Assembly (NCBI RefSeq): GCF_029360765.1 | Contig: NZ_JARKNA010000016.1 | Coordinates: forward strand, 62,001 to 126,000 | DNA from: Terrimonas pollutisoli | GTDB lineage: Bacteria > Bacteroidota > Bacteroidia > Chitinophagales > Chitinophagaceae | Length of the DNA stretch: 64,000 bases | Reading direction: 5' to 3' | Shown: in pieces, positions 16,522 to 25,243 of the stretch | How the letters are laid out: the number at the start of each line of letters is the position of its first letter | Numbering within the stretch: position 1 is the stretch's first letter | The notes under the pieces: generated by a model | Database searches by the model: none | What the model saw: the letters and a program-made list of their open reading frames with translations, nothing else | Told to the model about the DNA's origin: nothing | Position numbers and translations under genes: made by a program

Positions 16522-19410
16522 TTAAAGTGTCCGTTTTACTTCTTCCTGTTCGTAGGCTTCTACCACATCACCTACTTTGATGTCGCTATAATTCTTGATA
16601 GTCAAACCACATTCCATACCCGACAGTACTTCTTTCACATCATCTTTGAAACGTTTCAGTGAGCCCAATTCAGCTACGGCACCTGCTGTTGGATAAATTA
16701 CAATACCATCGCGGATCAGGCGTATCTTGGAATCCCGTTTCATTCTTCCACTGGTTACATAACATCCTGCGACTGTAGCTTTATCAAACTTGAACACTTC
16801 ACGTATTTCAACATTAGCGACAATTCTTTCCTGGATAGTAGGCTCCAACATACCTTCCATCGCACTTTTCACTTCTTCGATAGCGTTGTAAATGATCGAG
16901 TACATCTTGATTTCAATACCCGCATTTTCTGCCAGTCTTGATGCTTGTTGCGAAGGACGAACGTTAAAGGCAATAACGATAGCGTCGGATGCTTCAGCCA
17001 AAACGATATCACTTTCGTTGATCTGGCCCACACCCTTGTGGATCACACTTACCAGGATTTCCTGGGTAGAAAGTTTTTGTAATGAGTCACTCAAGGCCTC
17101 TACTGAACCATCCACGTCACCCTTGATAATAATTTTTAATTCCTTGAAGTTTCCTAATGCCAAACGGCGACCAATCTCATCGAGGGTAATATGTTTTTTG
17201 GCCCGCATTCCCTGCTCTCTCAAAATTTGAGCCCGGCGATTAGCTATTTCTTTGGCTTCAGATTCATCTTCGTAAACTTTGAATTTTTCACCAGCCTGGG
17301 GAGCCCCGTTTAATCCGAGAATAACTGCCGGTGCTGAAGGACCAGCTTCGTCTTCCCGCTTGTTTCGTTCATTGAACATGGCTTTTACCCGACCATAATA
17401 TTGACCGCTCACTACCAGGTCACCTGCCCGTAAGGTTCCATTCTCAACCAGCAGTGTAGCTACATAACCACGGCCTTTATCCAATGAAGCTTCGATGATG
17501 GTTCCTGTACCTTCCCTGTTAGGATTGGCTTTCAGGTCTAAGAGTTCGGCTTCCAGCAATATCTTTTCCAATAGCTTGTCGATGTTCAAACCGCTCTTGG
17601 CTGCTATTTCCTGGTTTTGGAATTTACCACCCCACTCTTCCACCAAAATGTTCATTTGGGAAAGTTGTTCGTAGATCTTTGCAGGGTTTGCGCCATCCTT
17701 ATCAATCTTATTAATAGCAAAGATCATGGGCACATTAGCTGCCTGTGCGTGGCTAATTGCTTCACGGGTTTGAGGCATTACTGCATCATCAGCCGCAATA
17801 ACGATAACTGCTATATCTGTAACTTTCGCACCCCTGGCCCTCATCGCAGTAAACGCTTCGTGACCGGGAGTGTCGAGGAATGTAATTTCTTTTCCGTTGG
17901 GTAATTCAACCTGATAAGCTCCGATGTGCTGGGTAATACCACCCGCTTCACCCGCTACCACATTGGCACTACGGATATAATCGAGCAACGAAGTTTTACC
18001 ATGGTCAACGTGTCCCATGATGGTTACAATCGGGGAACGAGGTTCCAACTCATCTTCATCATCTTCGTCTTCTTCTTCTTCCATTTCCATTTGTTTTTCC
18101 ATGTTGATAAATTCAACATCGAAACCAAATTCACTTGCCACCAATTCAATTACCTCGGCATCAAGACGCTGGTTGATAGATACCATGATACCAAGGCTCA
18201 TACACTTACTGATCACTTCTGCAAAACTTACATCCATCAGGTTAGCTAATTCGCTTACGCTGATAAATTCAGTCACCTGCAGTTTGTTATCATCTGCTGC
18301 TTCACCTATGGCATCAGCCAGTTCCTGCCTTTTTTCACGACGAATTTTGGCTTTCAGGTTTTTACCCTTACCACCACCACCGGTCAACTTGGCCTGGGTT
18401 TCTCTTATCTTTTCCTGGATGGCTTTTTCATCGATCTGCTTTTCTTCGCGATGAATCATTGGACGACGTCCACCACGCTGATCTCCGTGACCGGGTCCAC
18501 CATGCTGTCCTCCTCTGCCCCGCTGATCACCGCGATTGAAACCGCCGCCACCGCCGGGTCCACCAGGTCCGGGTCTTCTGTCGCCCCTGTTTTGATTTTG
18601 ATTATTATCAGGTCTGACTTCTCTTTTCTCAATAGGAATACGTTTCCGTTTCCGTTTCTCATCTTTAACTGGCCTTGTATCACTATTAACGGGCAAATCG
18701 ATCTTGCCCAATATTCTTGGGCCTTCCAGCTTTTCCGCTCTGATATTTTCAATTACAGGAGGAGCATCTTCTTCTGCAACTGGCTCTTCGGCTGGTGTAA
18801 CGACCTTTTCTACTTTTGGCTCTTCCTTTTTGGCTACCTCTTTAATTTCTTCAGCTTGCGCGGCCGGCTTTTTCACCTCTTCCGATTTTTCTTCTACCGG
18901 CGGAAGTTCAGCTTCCTGCTCAGCTTTTTTCTTGATCGTCTTTTTAGGACGGGTTGAAGAATCGATTGCCGACAAATCAATTTTATCAATAATCTTCGGC
19001 GTCGAAATTTCGGGAGCTTCAATTTTTACAATTTCTTCCTCCTTTTCTTTGGTTTCAACTGGCTTTGCTGGTGCCGGCTTCTCCTCTACCACTTCTACGA
19101 CAGGCGGCTCCTCTTTTTTAGGAGCTACTTTTTTCTCTTCTTTCTTAAAATTGATTTCTTCTTCTTCTTTTTTCTTTTTTGCGTCCTGCGAACCTTTGGG
19201 TAGATCCACCTGGTCGCTTTTCATTTTTGCAGCCTTATCGCTTTGAAATTCCTGTTGCAATGCCTTATACATTGCTTCGGTAAGCTTGGACGTAGGCTTA
19301 AGCTCCTCTTTAGGAAATGACTTTCCTATCAGGAAGTCAATTAAGGTATCCTGTCCAATGTTGAACTCCTTAGCTGCTGCTAATAATCTTGGAAGTTTTA
19401 TTTCTGCCAT
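16522..19410 (-). CDS. infB: Translation initiation factor IF-2
   Basis: IF-2 is the GTPase that brings initiator tRNA to the 30S subunit. The 962-residue product has an N-terminal IF2N helix (residues 1-50). A long disordered Lys/Glu-rich segment and a Gly/Arg-rich stretch follow, then a second IF2N domain (QVTEFISVSELANLMDVSF). The G domain has GHVDHGKTSLLD, DTPGHEAF and NKIDKDGA, and the C-terminal domains include CGLTIKNYSDIKVGDVVEAYE. The length is typical of Bacteroidota. It is the last gene of the rimP-nusA-infB operon, separated from nusA by a hairpin-bearing 108-bp gap. Confidence 0.97.
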   Translation of the reverse strand: MAEIKLPRLLAAAKEFNIGQDTLIDFLIGKSFPKEELKPTSKLTEAMYKALQQEFQSDKAAKMKSDQVDLPKGSQDAKKKKEEEEINFKKEEKKVAPKKEEPPVVEVVEEKPAPAKPVETKEKEEEIVKIEAPEISTPKIIDKIDLSAIDSSTRPKKTIKKKAEQEAELPPVEEKSEEVKKPAAQAEEIKEVAKKEEPKVEKVVTPAEEPVAEEDAPPVIENIRAEKLEGPRILGKIDLPVNSDTRPVKDEKRKRKRIPIEKREVRPDNNQNQNRGDRRPGPGGPGGGGGFNRGDQRGRGGQHGGPGHGDQRGGRRPMIHREEKQIDEKAIQEKIRETQAKLTGGGGKGKNLKAKIRREKRQELADAIGEAADDNKLQVTEFISVSELANLMDVSFAEVISKCMSLGIMVSINQRLDAEVIELVASEFGFDVEFINMEKQMEMEEEEDEDDEDELEPRSPIVTIMGHVDHGKTSLLDYIRSANVVAGEAGGITQHIGAYQVELPNGKEITFLDTPGHEAFTAMRARGAKVTDIAVIVIAADDAVMPQTREAISHAQAANVPMIFAINKIDKDGANPAKIYEQLSQMNILVEEWGGKFQNQEIAAKSGLNIDKLLEKILLEAELLDLKANPNREGTGTIIEASLDKGRGYVATLLVENGTLRAGDLVVSGQYYGRVKAMFNERNKREDEAGPSAPAVILGLNGAPQAGEKFKVYEDESEAKEIANRRAQILREQGMRAKKHITLDEIGRRLALGNFKELKIIIKGDVDGSVEALSDSLQKLSTQEILVSVIHKGVGQINESDIVLAEASDAIVIAFNVRPSQQASRLAENAGIEIKMYSIIYNAIEEVKSAMEGMLEPTIQERIVANVEIREVFKFDKATVAGCYVTSGRMKRDSKIRLIRDGIVIYPTAGAVAELGSLKRFKDDVKEVLSGMECGLTIKNYSDIKVGDVVEAYEQEEVKRTL

Positions 19411-19431
19411 TCAGTTATTTTAATTCAATAT

Positions 19432-19515
19432 GTCAAATTTGTCATATAAGTCATTGTAGTCACCTGGTCACTCCAAAAAGCTGCTTTGACCGTTCAACTT
19501 ATATGACCAACTGAC
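19432..19515. repeat. Word-repeat hairpin between nusA and infB
   Basis: GTCA words recur in the left arm (GTCAAATTTGTCATATAAGT). The right arm inverts them (ACTTATATGACCAACTGAC), giving an exact 11-bp GTCATATAAGT core pair. It starts 3 bp after the nusA stop. Confidence 0.6.
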
Positions 19516-19518
19516 TTT

Positions 19519-20766
19519 TTATTCATTTTCAAACTCTGCTTGCAATACTTTTCTCACATCGTCGATAGTTTCTTTTTCCAGGTCTGTTCTTCTTTCGAGC
19601 TCTGCAGGTGTCAATCGCAATACGCTTTTTGCAGTATCGCAACCCACTCTCTTCAGCTCATCAATAACCCAGGTTTCGATTTCATCGCTAAATTCTTCAA
19701 GATCTACATCAAACTCTCCGGTTTCCTCTTCAGAATCACGATATACGTCCAGCTCATAACCCGTCAATTCAGATGCCAGCTTGATATTTACACCACGACG
19801 GCCAATAGCCAGTGAGACCTGGTCTGGTTTGAGATATACACTCGCATGATTTTTTTCATTATTCAGCTCCATGCTGGTGATTTTTGCCGGAGTGAGAGCC
19901 CTTTGAATGAGCAATTGGATATTGTTGGTCCAATTGATAACATCAATATTTTCATTTTTCAGCTCCCGGACAATGCCATGAATACGGCTACCTTTCATAC
20001 CTACGCAGGCTCCAACAGGGTCTATGCGATCGTCATAAGATTCTACTGCAACTTTAGCCCTTTCACCCGGATCCCGAACAATTTTTTTAATTACGATCAG
20101 ACCGTCAAAAATTTCCGGCACTTCTATCTCCAATAATTTAGCCAAAAACTCAGGGGCAGTTCGGGATAGAATGATCACCGGGTTGTTGTTTTTCATGTCC
20201 ACTCTCTTCACTACGGCACGGATATTTTCTCCTTTTTTGAAATAATCCTGGGGTATCTGTTCGCTTTTTGGCAGGATCAATTCGTTTCCTTCTTCATCCA
20301 ATAATAAGATCTCTTTTTTCCAAACCTGGTACACCTCTGCGCTAATGATCTCACCAATCCGGTCACTATATTTTTGGGCCAATACGTTTTTCTTTAGGTC
20401 GCTGATCCGACTCGCCAGGGTTTGCTTGGCGGCAAGAATGGCGCGGCGTCCAAAGTCATACAAATCAATTTCCTGGAACAACTCTTCACCTACTTCAAAA
20501 TCTGGTTCAATCTTAACGGCCTCGGAATAGGCCACCTGCGCCAACGGATCTTCTACCTGCCCATCCTCAACAATCATCCTGTGACGGATAATTTCAAGGT
20601 CACCTTTTTCAGCATTTACGATAACGTCAAAGTTTTCGTCGCTGCCGTATTTTTTGCGAAGCAGGGTTTTAAATACATCTTCTACCACTTTCATCATGGT
20701 AGGGCGGTCAATATTTTCCGCATCCTTAAATTCCTGGAACGCTTCAATAAGATTGATACTTGCCAT
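19519..20766 (-). CDS. nusA: Transcription termination/antitermination factor NusA
   Basis: NusA binds RNA polymerase and RNA to modulate pausing, termination and antitermination. The 415-residue product has an N-terminal RNAP-binding domain (MASINLIEAFQEF), an S1 domain (ISAEVYQVWKKEILL) and KH domains with GACVGMKGSRI and SLAIGRRGVNIKLASEL. The helical C-terminal tail is acidic, and the acidic repeat domains of E. coli NusA are absent. I chose the ATG at 20766 over an upstream in-frame GTG/ATG because MASINLIEAF is the usual family start. It is the middle gene of rimP-nusA-infB. Confidence 0.96.
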   Translation of the reverse strand: MASINLIEAFQEFKDAENIDRPTMMKVVEDVFKTLLRKKYGSDENFDVIVNAEKGDLEIIRHRMIVEDGQVEDPLAQVAYSEAVKIEPDFEVGEELFQEIDLYDFGRRAILAAKQTLASRISDLKKNVLAQKYSDRIGEIISAEVYQVWKKEILLLDEEGNELILPKSEQIPQDYFKKGENIRAVVKRVDMKNNNPVIILSRTAPEFLAKLLEIEVPEIFDGLIVIKKIVRDPGERAKVAVESYDDRIDPVGACVGMKGSRIHGIVRELKNENIDVINWTNNIQLLIQRALTPAKITSMELNNEKNHASVYLKPDQVSLAIGRRGVNIKLASELTGYELDVYRDSEEETGEFDVDLEEFSDEIETWVIDELKRVGCDTAKSVLRLTPAELERRTDLEKETIDDVRKVLQAEFENE

Positions 20767-20910
20767 AACTCTCAATTTTTTGTCAGGTCTGAGATCAGAG
20801 CACTGAGCCGGCGCTCATTGCTTTTCTCAAAATTTGATTTGAATTTTTGTTGTTTTATGCGTTATCCTTCTGCTCATTCATGTAAAAAGAGCAAGCGGGA
20901 CTTCGCTTAT

Positions 20911-21381
20911 TTAAAATTTAATTTGTACACGGGTTGCTTTGATAGCTGAAAACGGAACGGTGTGGTGAACCACTTCTTTTTTCTTTCCTTTCCCTTTTTC
21001 CTCTTCAACTACGATATCAGTATCAGAAACAGTAATAAGCTTACCCTCATTTTTTACCCCATCCAAACGAATCACCTCTACAGCCCGGCCAACATTTTTC
21101 AGGTATTGACGGTGGAGCTTTAATGGTTCATCTAATCCCGGTGAAGATACTTCGAGCGAAAAATCATTGCCTGGGAAAAAACCGCTCTCTTCCAAATCTC
21201 TGTATAGTTTCCGATTGTAATGTATCAACTTATCCAGGCTCATCCCTGTATCCGCATCCAAAAATACTTTCACATTGTTAGTTGGTTTGATCCTGATCTC
21301 GACCAGGAAGATTCCGGGTTCGTCTTCAATCATCGCCCTCACCTTTTGCTCCAGTAACTGTATTTGTCCGTCTATGCTCAT
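20911..21381 (-). CDS. rimP: Ribosome maturation factor RimP
   Basis: RimP assists 30S subunit maturation. The 156-residue product has LVEIRIKPTNNVKVFLDADTG in the N-terminal alpha/beta domain and the signature SLEVSSPGLDEPL in the middle. A C-terminal SH3-like domain follows (EGKLITVSDTDIVVEEEKG). It heads the conserved rimP-nusA-infB operon. A 12-bp hairpin sits in its short leader. Confidence 0.94.
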   Translation of the reverse strand: MSIDGQIQLLEQKVRAMIEDEPGIFLVEIRIKPTNNVKVFLDADTGMSLDKLIHYNRKLYRDLEESGFFPGNDFSLEVSSPGLDEPLKLHRQYLKNVGRAVEVIRLDGVKNEGKLITVSDTDIVVEEEKGKGKKKEVVHHTVPFSAIKATRVQIKF

Positions 21382-21393
21382 AGTAGATAAAAG

Positions 21394-21421
21394 AAGAAGG
21401 GAACGTCTTCGTTCCCTTCTT
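21394..21421 (-). promoter_or_regulatory. Leader hairpin of rimP-nusA-infB
   Basis: A perfect 12-bp stem AAGAAGGGAACG/CGTTCCCTTCTT with a 4-nt loop lies between the -7 box (21439-21446) and the rimP ATG (21381). It is followed on the minus strand by CTTTTATC. No gene lies upstream on this strand, so it is not the terminator of another gene. It is a possible attenuator or translational control element. Confidence 0.6.
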
Positions 21422-21438
21422 TAATTCTGCTTCCGCTG

Positions 21439-21446
21439 CAAAAGTA
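21439..21446 (-). promoter_or_regulatory. -7 box of the rimP operon
   Basis: Minus-strand TACTTTTG, within TTACTTTTGC, matches TAnnTTTG. Confidence 0.6.
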
Positions 21447-21559
21447 AGGGAAATAAGTTATTCTCTCCAAAACTTATCGTTACACCTCAATTTACCGATC
21501 TTTCTCTGTCATTCGCCGCTTTTTAACGATCCAATCCATCAGGGTTTAGTAGGTAATTG

Positions 21560-21567
21560 TAGCTTTG
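21560..21567 (+). promoter_or_regulatory. -7 box of the small membrane protein gene
   Basis: TAGCTTTG ends 7 nt before the ATG at 21575, so the transcript is expected to be leaderless or nearly so. A GTG at 21569 would fall at or before the transcription start. Confidence 0.55.
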
Positions 21568-21574
21568 TGTGGTT

Positions 21575-21805
21575 ATGATGAAGGTAATATTATACGGGCT
21601 GCTGGCCTGGTTCCTTTTTAACCTGGTTTTTCGTTTTATAGTTCCCATTTATAAAACGACTCGTCAAATGAAGAAGAAGTTTCGGGAAATGCATACCCAA
21701 ATGCAGGAGCAAACCGACATGTACCAGGATTTTGCAAGACCTGCTGAAGAAAAACCTGTGTCAAAAAAAACAGGCGACTACATTGATTTTGAAGAGGTAA
21801 AGTAA
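21575..21805 (+). CDS. Small membrane protein (DUF4834-like)
   Basis: The 76-residue product has one N-terminal transmembrane segment (ILYGLLAWFLFNLVFRFIV). A basic amphipathic helix follows (TTRQMKKKFREMHTQMQEQ), and the C terminus is acidic, ending DYIDFEEVK. This arrangement fits the DUF4834 family of Bacteroidota, whose role is unknown. The start is chosen from the position of the -7 box. It converges with the flippase-like gene. Confidence 0.7.
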   Translation: MMKVILYGLLAWFLFNLVFRFIVPIYKTTRQMKKKFREMHTQMQEQTDMYQDFARPAEEKPVSKKTGDYIDFEEVK

Positions 21806-21809
21806 TTCC

Positions 21810-22679
21810 CTAGTTGTTTTTCTCTTCCATTATCCGGACAAGCGAATGCTTGCTGCAAAGCCAGCCGGTTAAAGCGCTTAATGCCGTGATGATGTAGAAA
21901 AAAAGGCTGGCCGATACAGCAATGGCCGGAGACAGGGAGAGGTATGCTGCACCCGTTGCCATAGCTAGTTCACGGGTTCCGATACCGCCTATGCTTACCG
22001 GCAAAGCAGCGATTACCGAGCCGGCAAAAAATACTACTGCATACCTGGGGATCGATTCCCAGGGAGCCTGGAAAAAAAGAAGAAGACAACAAAAAGATAA
22101 CAATTGACAAAACTGGATGAGAAGGGATAGCGAAATAGCTTTTGGTATAACGGCACCAAATGGTTTAAAATAACGGCGGATTATGAGCCAGTAACAAAAA
22201 AAACCGGGAATAACAGCGATAGCGACTATCCGTAAAATTTTATGCGGTAAGTTGATCTCAACGAAATTGGCGAGAACGGTTATAATAGACAGTAGTACCA
22301 GCAAGCCGGTAGCCCTATCCAGCAAAGTGGCTTTGGTAGCCTGTAATAGTGCGGCACCTCTTTTTTTTATAACCATCACTTTATAAAAATCGCCACCAAC
22401 GCCACCCGGTAAAAAAAGATTATAAAACATGCCTATGTAGTATAACTGCAGGTTGAAACGATAAACAAGCGTCGGCTCGAGTAGTTTATAAAATTGTAAT
22501 AGCCTGTAGGCGCTGATAAACTGTGAACCATTGTAAAGAAGTATGGCTGGTAACAGCCATACTAAAGAAAGGCTCCACCGGATGGCTTTCAGCTCTTCCC
22601 ACTTAATGTTTCGAAAAGCAAAATACATTGCTACGATGGCAATAATTCCTTTGAGAACAGTGAGCATCCATTTCTTCAT
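21810..22679 (-). CDS. Flippase-like / lysylphosphatidylglycerol synthase TM-domain protein
   Basis: A 289-residue polytopic membrane protein with about seven to eight hydrophobic segments and the family signature FNLFLPGGVGGDFYKV. Near the C terminus it has LPVSIGGIGTRELAMA. This is the UPF0104/AglD-like membrane domain without the synthase domain. Such proteins often accompany polyprenyl-phosphate sugar transferases and may move or handle the lipid-linked sugar. Its ATG overlaps the stop of the GT2 gene by 4 bp (ATGA), so translation is coupled. Confidence 0.85.
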   Translation of the reverse strand: MKKWMLTVLKGIIAIVAMYFAFRNIKWEELKAIRWSLSLVWLLPAILLYNGSQFISAYRLLQFYKLLEPTLVYRFNLQLYYIGMFYNLFLPGGVGGDFYKVMVIKKRGAALLQATKATLLDRATGLLVLLSIITVLANFVEINLPHKILRIVAIAVIPGFFCYWLIIRRYFKPFGAVIPKAISLSLLIQFCQLLSFCCLLLFFQAPWESIPRYAVVFFAGSVIAALPVSIGGIGTRELAMATGAAYLSLSPAIAVSASLFFYIITALSALTGWLCSKHSLVRIMEEKNN

Positions 22680-23620
22680 TCTTTACCACTGTTATTTTGG
22701 ACCACAGATCGTATGCGATAGGCTTTCTTGTGTTGTGATTCGTAATAAGTACGCATCAATATTTCTGCTACAAATCCAAACAGTATTAATTGCAGACCAG
22801 CCAGCAGCAAGATAACACCCAAAATCAGCAAGGGGCGGTTTCCGATCTGCGCTCCCTGGATTTTCAATACCAATAAATATACATTGACCAGTAAACCTGC
22901 AAAAAAGGATAATAATCCTGCAGGACCAAATATGTGCATGGGTCGTTGAAAATATTTCTGCATAAACAAAATCAACAAGAGATCACTCATCACTCTAAAT
23001 GTGCGACCCATCCCGTATTTTGATTTACCATGAATGCGTGGGTGATGCTTCACCGGTACTTCAGTCATTTTTGTTCCCTGTACAGCGGCTAGCACCGGAA
23101 TAAAACGATGCATGTCACCATAGAGTCCGAGGTTCTTCGCAATATCACGCCGAAAAACTTTTAAAGTACAGCCATAATCATGTAGGGTAACGCCTGTAGT
23201 TGTGCGAATGATCTTATTGGCGATGCGGCTGGGTATTTTCCTGATTACATTATCCTGCCTGTTGGCCCGTATACCGGCAACAAGATCCCAATCTTCTGCT
23301 ATCATCTTATCCAGCATAAAGGGAATATCGGAGGGATCGTTTTGAAGGTCGGCATCCATGGTGGCAATGAACTCACCGGTTGCGGCATCAATACCGGCAG
23401 CCATGGCGGCTGACTGCCCATAATTTTTTCGCAGGACAACCAACTTCATATGTGGCTGCAGGTGCTGCCTGATGACAGCAACGGACTCATCCGTAGAACC
23501 GTCATCCACGAGTATTAATTCATAATTTAAATTTTGTAAAGCTGCAGTTGTTTGTTCCAATAAGGCTTTTATATTACCGGCCTCGTTGTATAATGCGACG
23601 ACTACTGAAATTGATTTCAC
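22676..23620 (-). CDS. Polyprenyl-phosphate glycosyltransferase (GT2, ArnC/DPM-like)
   Basis: The 314-residue product has a GT-A domain with ISVVVALYNEAGNI, LVDDGSTD, MDADLQNDP (metal-binding DxD) and FRRDIAKNLG. Two C-terminal transmembrane segments follow (ILGVILLLAGLQLILFG). This layout is that of enzymes that load a sugar from a nucleotide donor onto undecaprenyl phosphate. Within the operon it would supply the lipid-linked donor for the downstream-acting ArnT-like transferase. The sugar is unknown. Confidence 0.88.
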   Translation of the reverse strand: MKSISVVVALYNEAGNIKALLEQTTAALQNLNYELILVDDGSTDESVAVIRQHLQPHMKLVVLRKNYGQSAAMAAGIDAATGEFIATMDADLQNDPSDIPFMLDKMIAEDWDLVAGIRANRQDNVIRKIPSRIANKIIRTTTGVTLHDYGCTLKVFRRDIAKNLGLYGDMHRFIPVLAAVQGTKMTEVPVKHHPRIHGKSKYGMGRTFRVMSDLLLILFMQKYFQRPMHIFGPAGLLSFFAGLLVNVYLLVLKIQGAQIGNRPLLILGVILLLAGLQLILFGFVAEILMRTYYESQHKKAYRIRSVVQNNSGKE

Positions 23621-23664
23621 TTTTGTGGTTTTGTTTGTTACTGATAATTCGTTTCTTCTTGAGA

Positions 23665-25233
23665 TTATTTTTTCAATTCATATATAAAACTATACTGCCT
23701 GCTAAAAAGATCTTTTGCACTTTCTTTAATAATCAGGCCTTGAACGCTGTCCATCAGATGCGGCGCACTGGCTCTTTCTACTATTAGTGCGTTGGGATTG
23801 TATTTCAAAAATTCAACAATAGTGTTTGTTGAGCTGATAACAGGAATATTTTTTTGATGATAAAAAGTAAATGCGTCATTAAATTTACGATAAGCGATAA
23901 CAGCCATGCCGGGTTTTACTCTATCTTTTAATTGATGCACCGAGCCATTGGCATCCAGTGCAGGAAACAGGATGGAAAAGAATAGAATATTGACAAGTAT
24001 TCCACCTGATGCAGTTAAATAAAAAGATTTTCCTATGTACATTTTTTTATAATAGATAACCCCTGCCACCACAGCCAGTGGCAGCACTGATAACAAAATA
24101 CTCATCCAGGCAATCGACGTCATGAATTTTTCAGATTGCGCCCAAAAATAAAATCCTGCTGGCAATACCAATGCAATTAGCAGCAATATGATCCATTCAG
24201 GCCATAATTTTTTGACTGTTTCCTTTGATTCAATCGTTGAAAAGATAAAAGAACCTATAACAAGAGCCAGGAACGGGTAGGCTGGAGTAGTATAGTTTAA
24301 AAGTTTTGTAGCCGACACTGAATAAGCCAAAATAATAACCATTGCTGCTACCAGGTTAAAAAAAAGCCAGGCATTGGTGGCCCGTTTTTTCCATGCCATT
24401 GCAATAGCCCTTATGAGAAAAATGGAAAAAGGGAAAAGACCCATGATCACAAAGCCCCAGGTTAGTATAAACGGCCCCTTATGGCCATCAAACGGATCAT
24501 TGAATCGGCCAATATTGTGTTCAAAAAAAAATCCATGCGTCCATATGCCGTCAGTTTTTACATGTACTAAATAAAACCAGGGTAAAGCAACGGCCATAAT
24601 AATGATCAATCCCTGTAATGGCTTGAGTTTCCAAATAGCGCTGACAGGGAATTCCCTTTTCAATAGAAGAAATAAAAAAATTGTGATGGCTGGTAATACC
24701 AATCCTACAGGCCCTTTTGCCAGTATAGCGAGTCCCAAAAAGAAATACATCAACCATAAAAAGGACCGCTTGTAATTTTTAAATCCTTCCCAAAAACAAA
24801 AAAGTGACAGTACATGACAGGCTATGAGATACGGATCAGGTGTCGCCAGGCGAAATTGAAAAATACCGTGAACAGACGCTAGCAAAACAAGACAACTCCA
24901 TAGGGCGACACCGGTTCCGGCATTTCTTTTTGCAAATAACCAGGTGGCGACAATAATGAATAAACCACAAACCGCGGAGAAGAACCTTGCACTGGTTTCA
25001 TTAATACCACCCAGGCGATAGGCCAATAACATGGCATAATAGTGCAATGGAGGCTTGTCCGTTCTTAGTTCACCATTGAAAAAAGGTACGATGTAATCTT
25101 TTCGTTCAATCATTTCGGCTGACACCCGGGTATTTCTTGCTTCCGCCACCTGGAAAACCGTAGTTGCGCCTAGTTTAATAAATAAAAGAAAAGCTGCAAG
25201 CAGGATTACCAACAAAAAAGATTTTGAATGCAT
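23665..25233 (-). CDS. ArnT/GT39-like membrane glycosyltransferase
   Basis: The 522-residue polytopic protein begins with a transmembrane helix and then the conserved first periplasmic loop, AEARNTRVSAEMIERKDYIVPFFNGELRTDKPP. This region is typical of GT39/ArnT enzymes, whose acidic residue acts in catalysis. About a dozen hydrophobic segments and a C-terminal soluble part follow. It should transfer a sugar from a polyprenyl phosphate carrier to lipid A, protein or another envelope acceptor on the periplasmic face. It lies 10 bp from the epimerase gene in the same operon. Confidence 0.88.
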   Translation of the reverse strand: MHSKSFLLVILLAAFLLFIKLGATTVFQVAEARNTRVSAEMIERKDYIVPFFNGELRTDKPPLHYYAMLLAYRLGGINETSARFFSAVCGLFIIVATWLFAKRNAGTGVALWSCLVLLASVHGIFQFRLATPDPYLIACHVLSLFCFWEGFKNYKRSFLWLMYFFLGLAILAKGPVGLVLPAITIFLFLLLKREFPVSAIWKLKPLQGLIIIMAVALPWFYLVHVKTDGIWTHGFFFEHNIGRFNDPFDGHKGPFILTWGFVIMGLFPFSIFLIRAIAMAWKKRATNAWLFFNLVAAMVIILAYSVSATKLLNYTTPAYPFLALVIGSFIFSTIESKETVKKLWPEWIILLLIALVLPAGFYFWAQSEKFMTSIAWMSILLSVLPLAVVAGVIYYKKMYIGKSFYLTASGGILVNILFFSILFPALDANGSVHQLKDRVKPGMAVIAYRKFNDAFTFYHQKNIPVISSTNTIVEFLKYNPNALIVERASAPHLMDSVQGLIIKESAKDLFSRQYSFIYELKK

Positions 25234-25243
25234 CCTATTATTT

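Noticed and set aside
18450..18600. Low-complexity plus-strand frames opposite infB
   Set aside because: They are shadows of the Gly/Arg-rich linker of IF-2.
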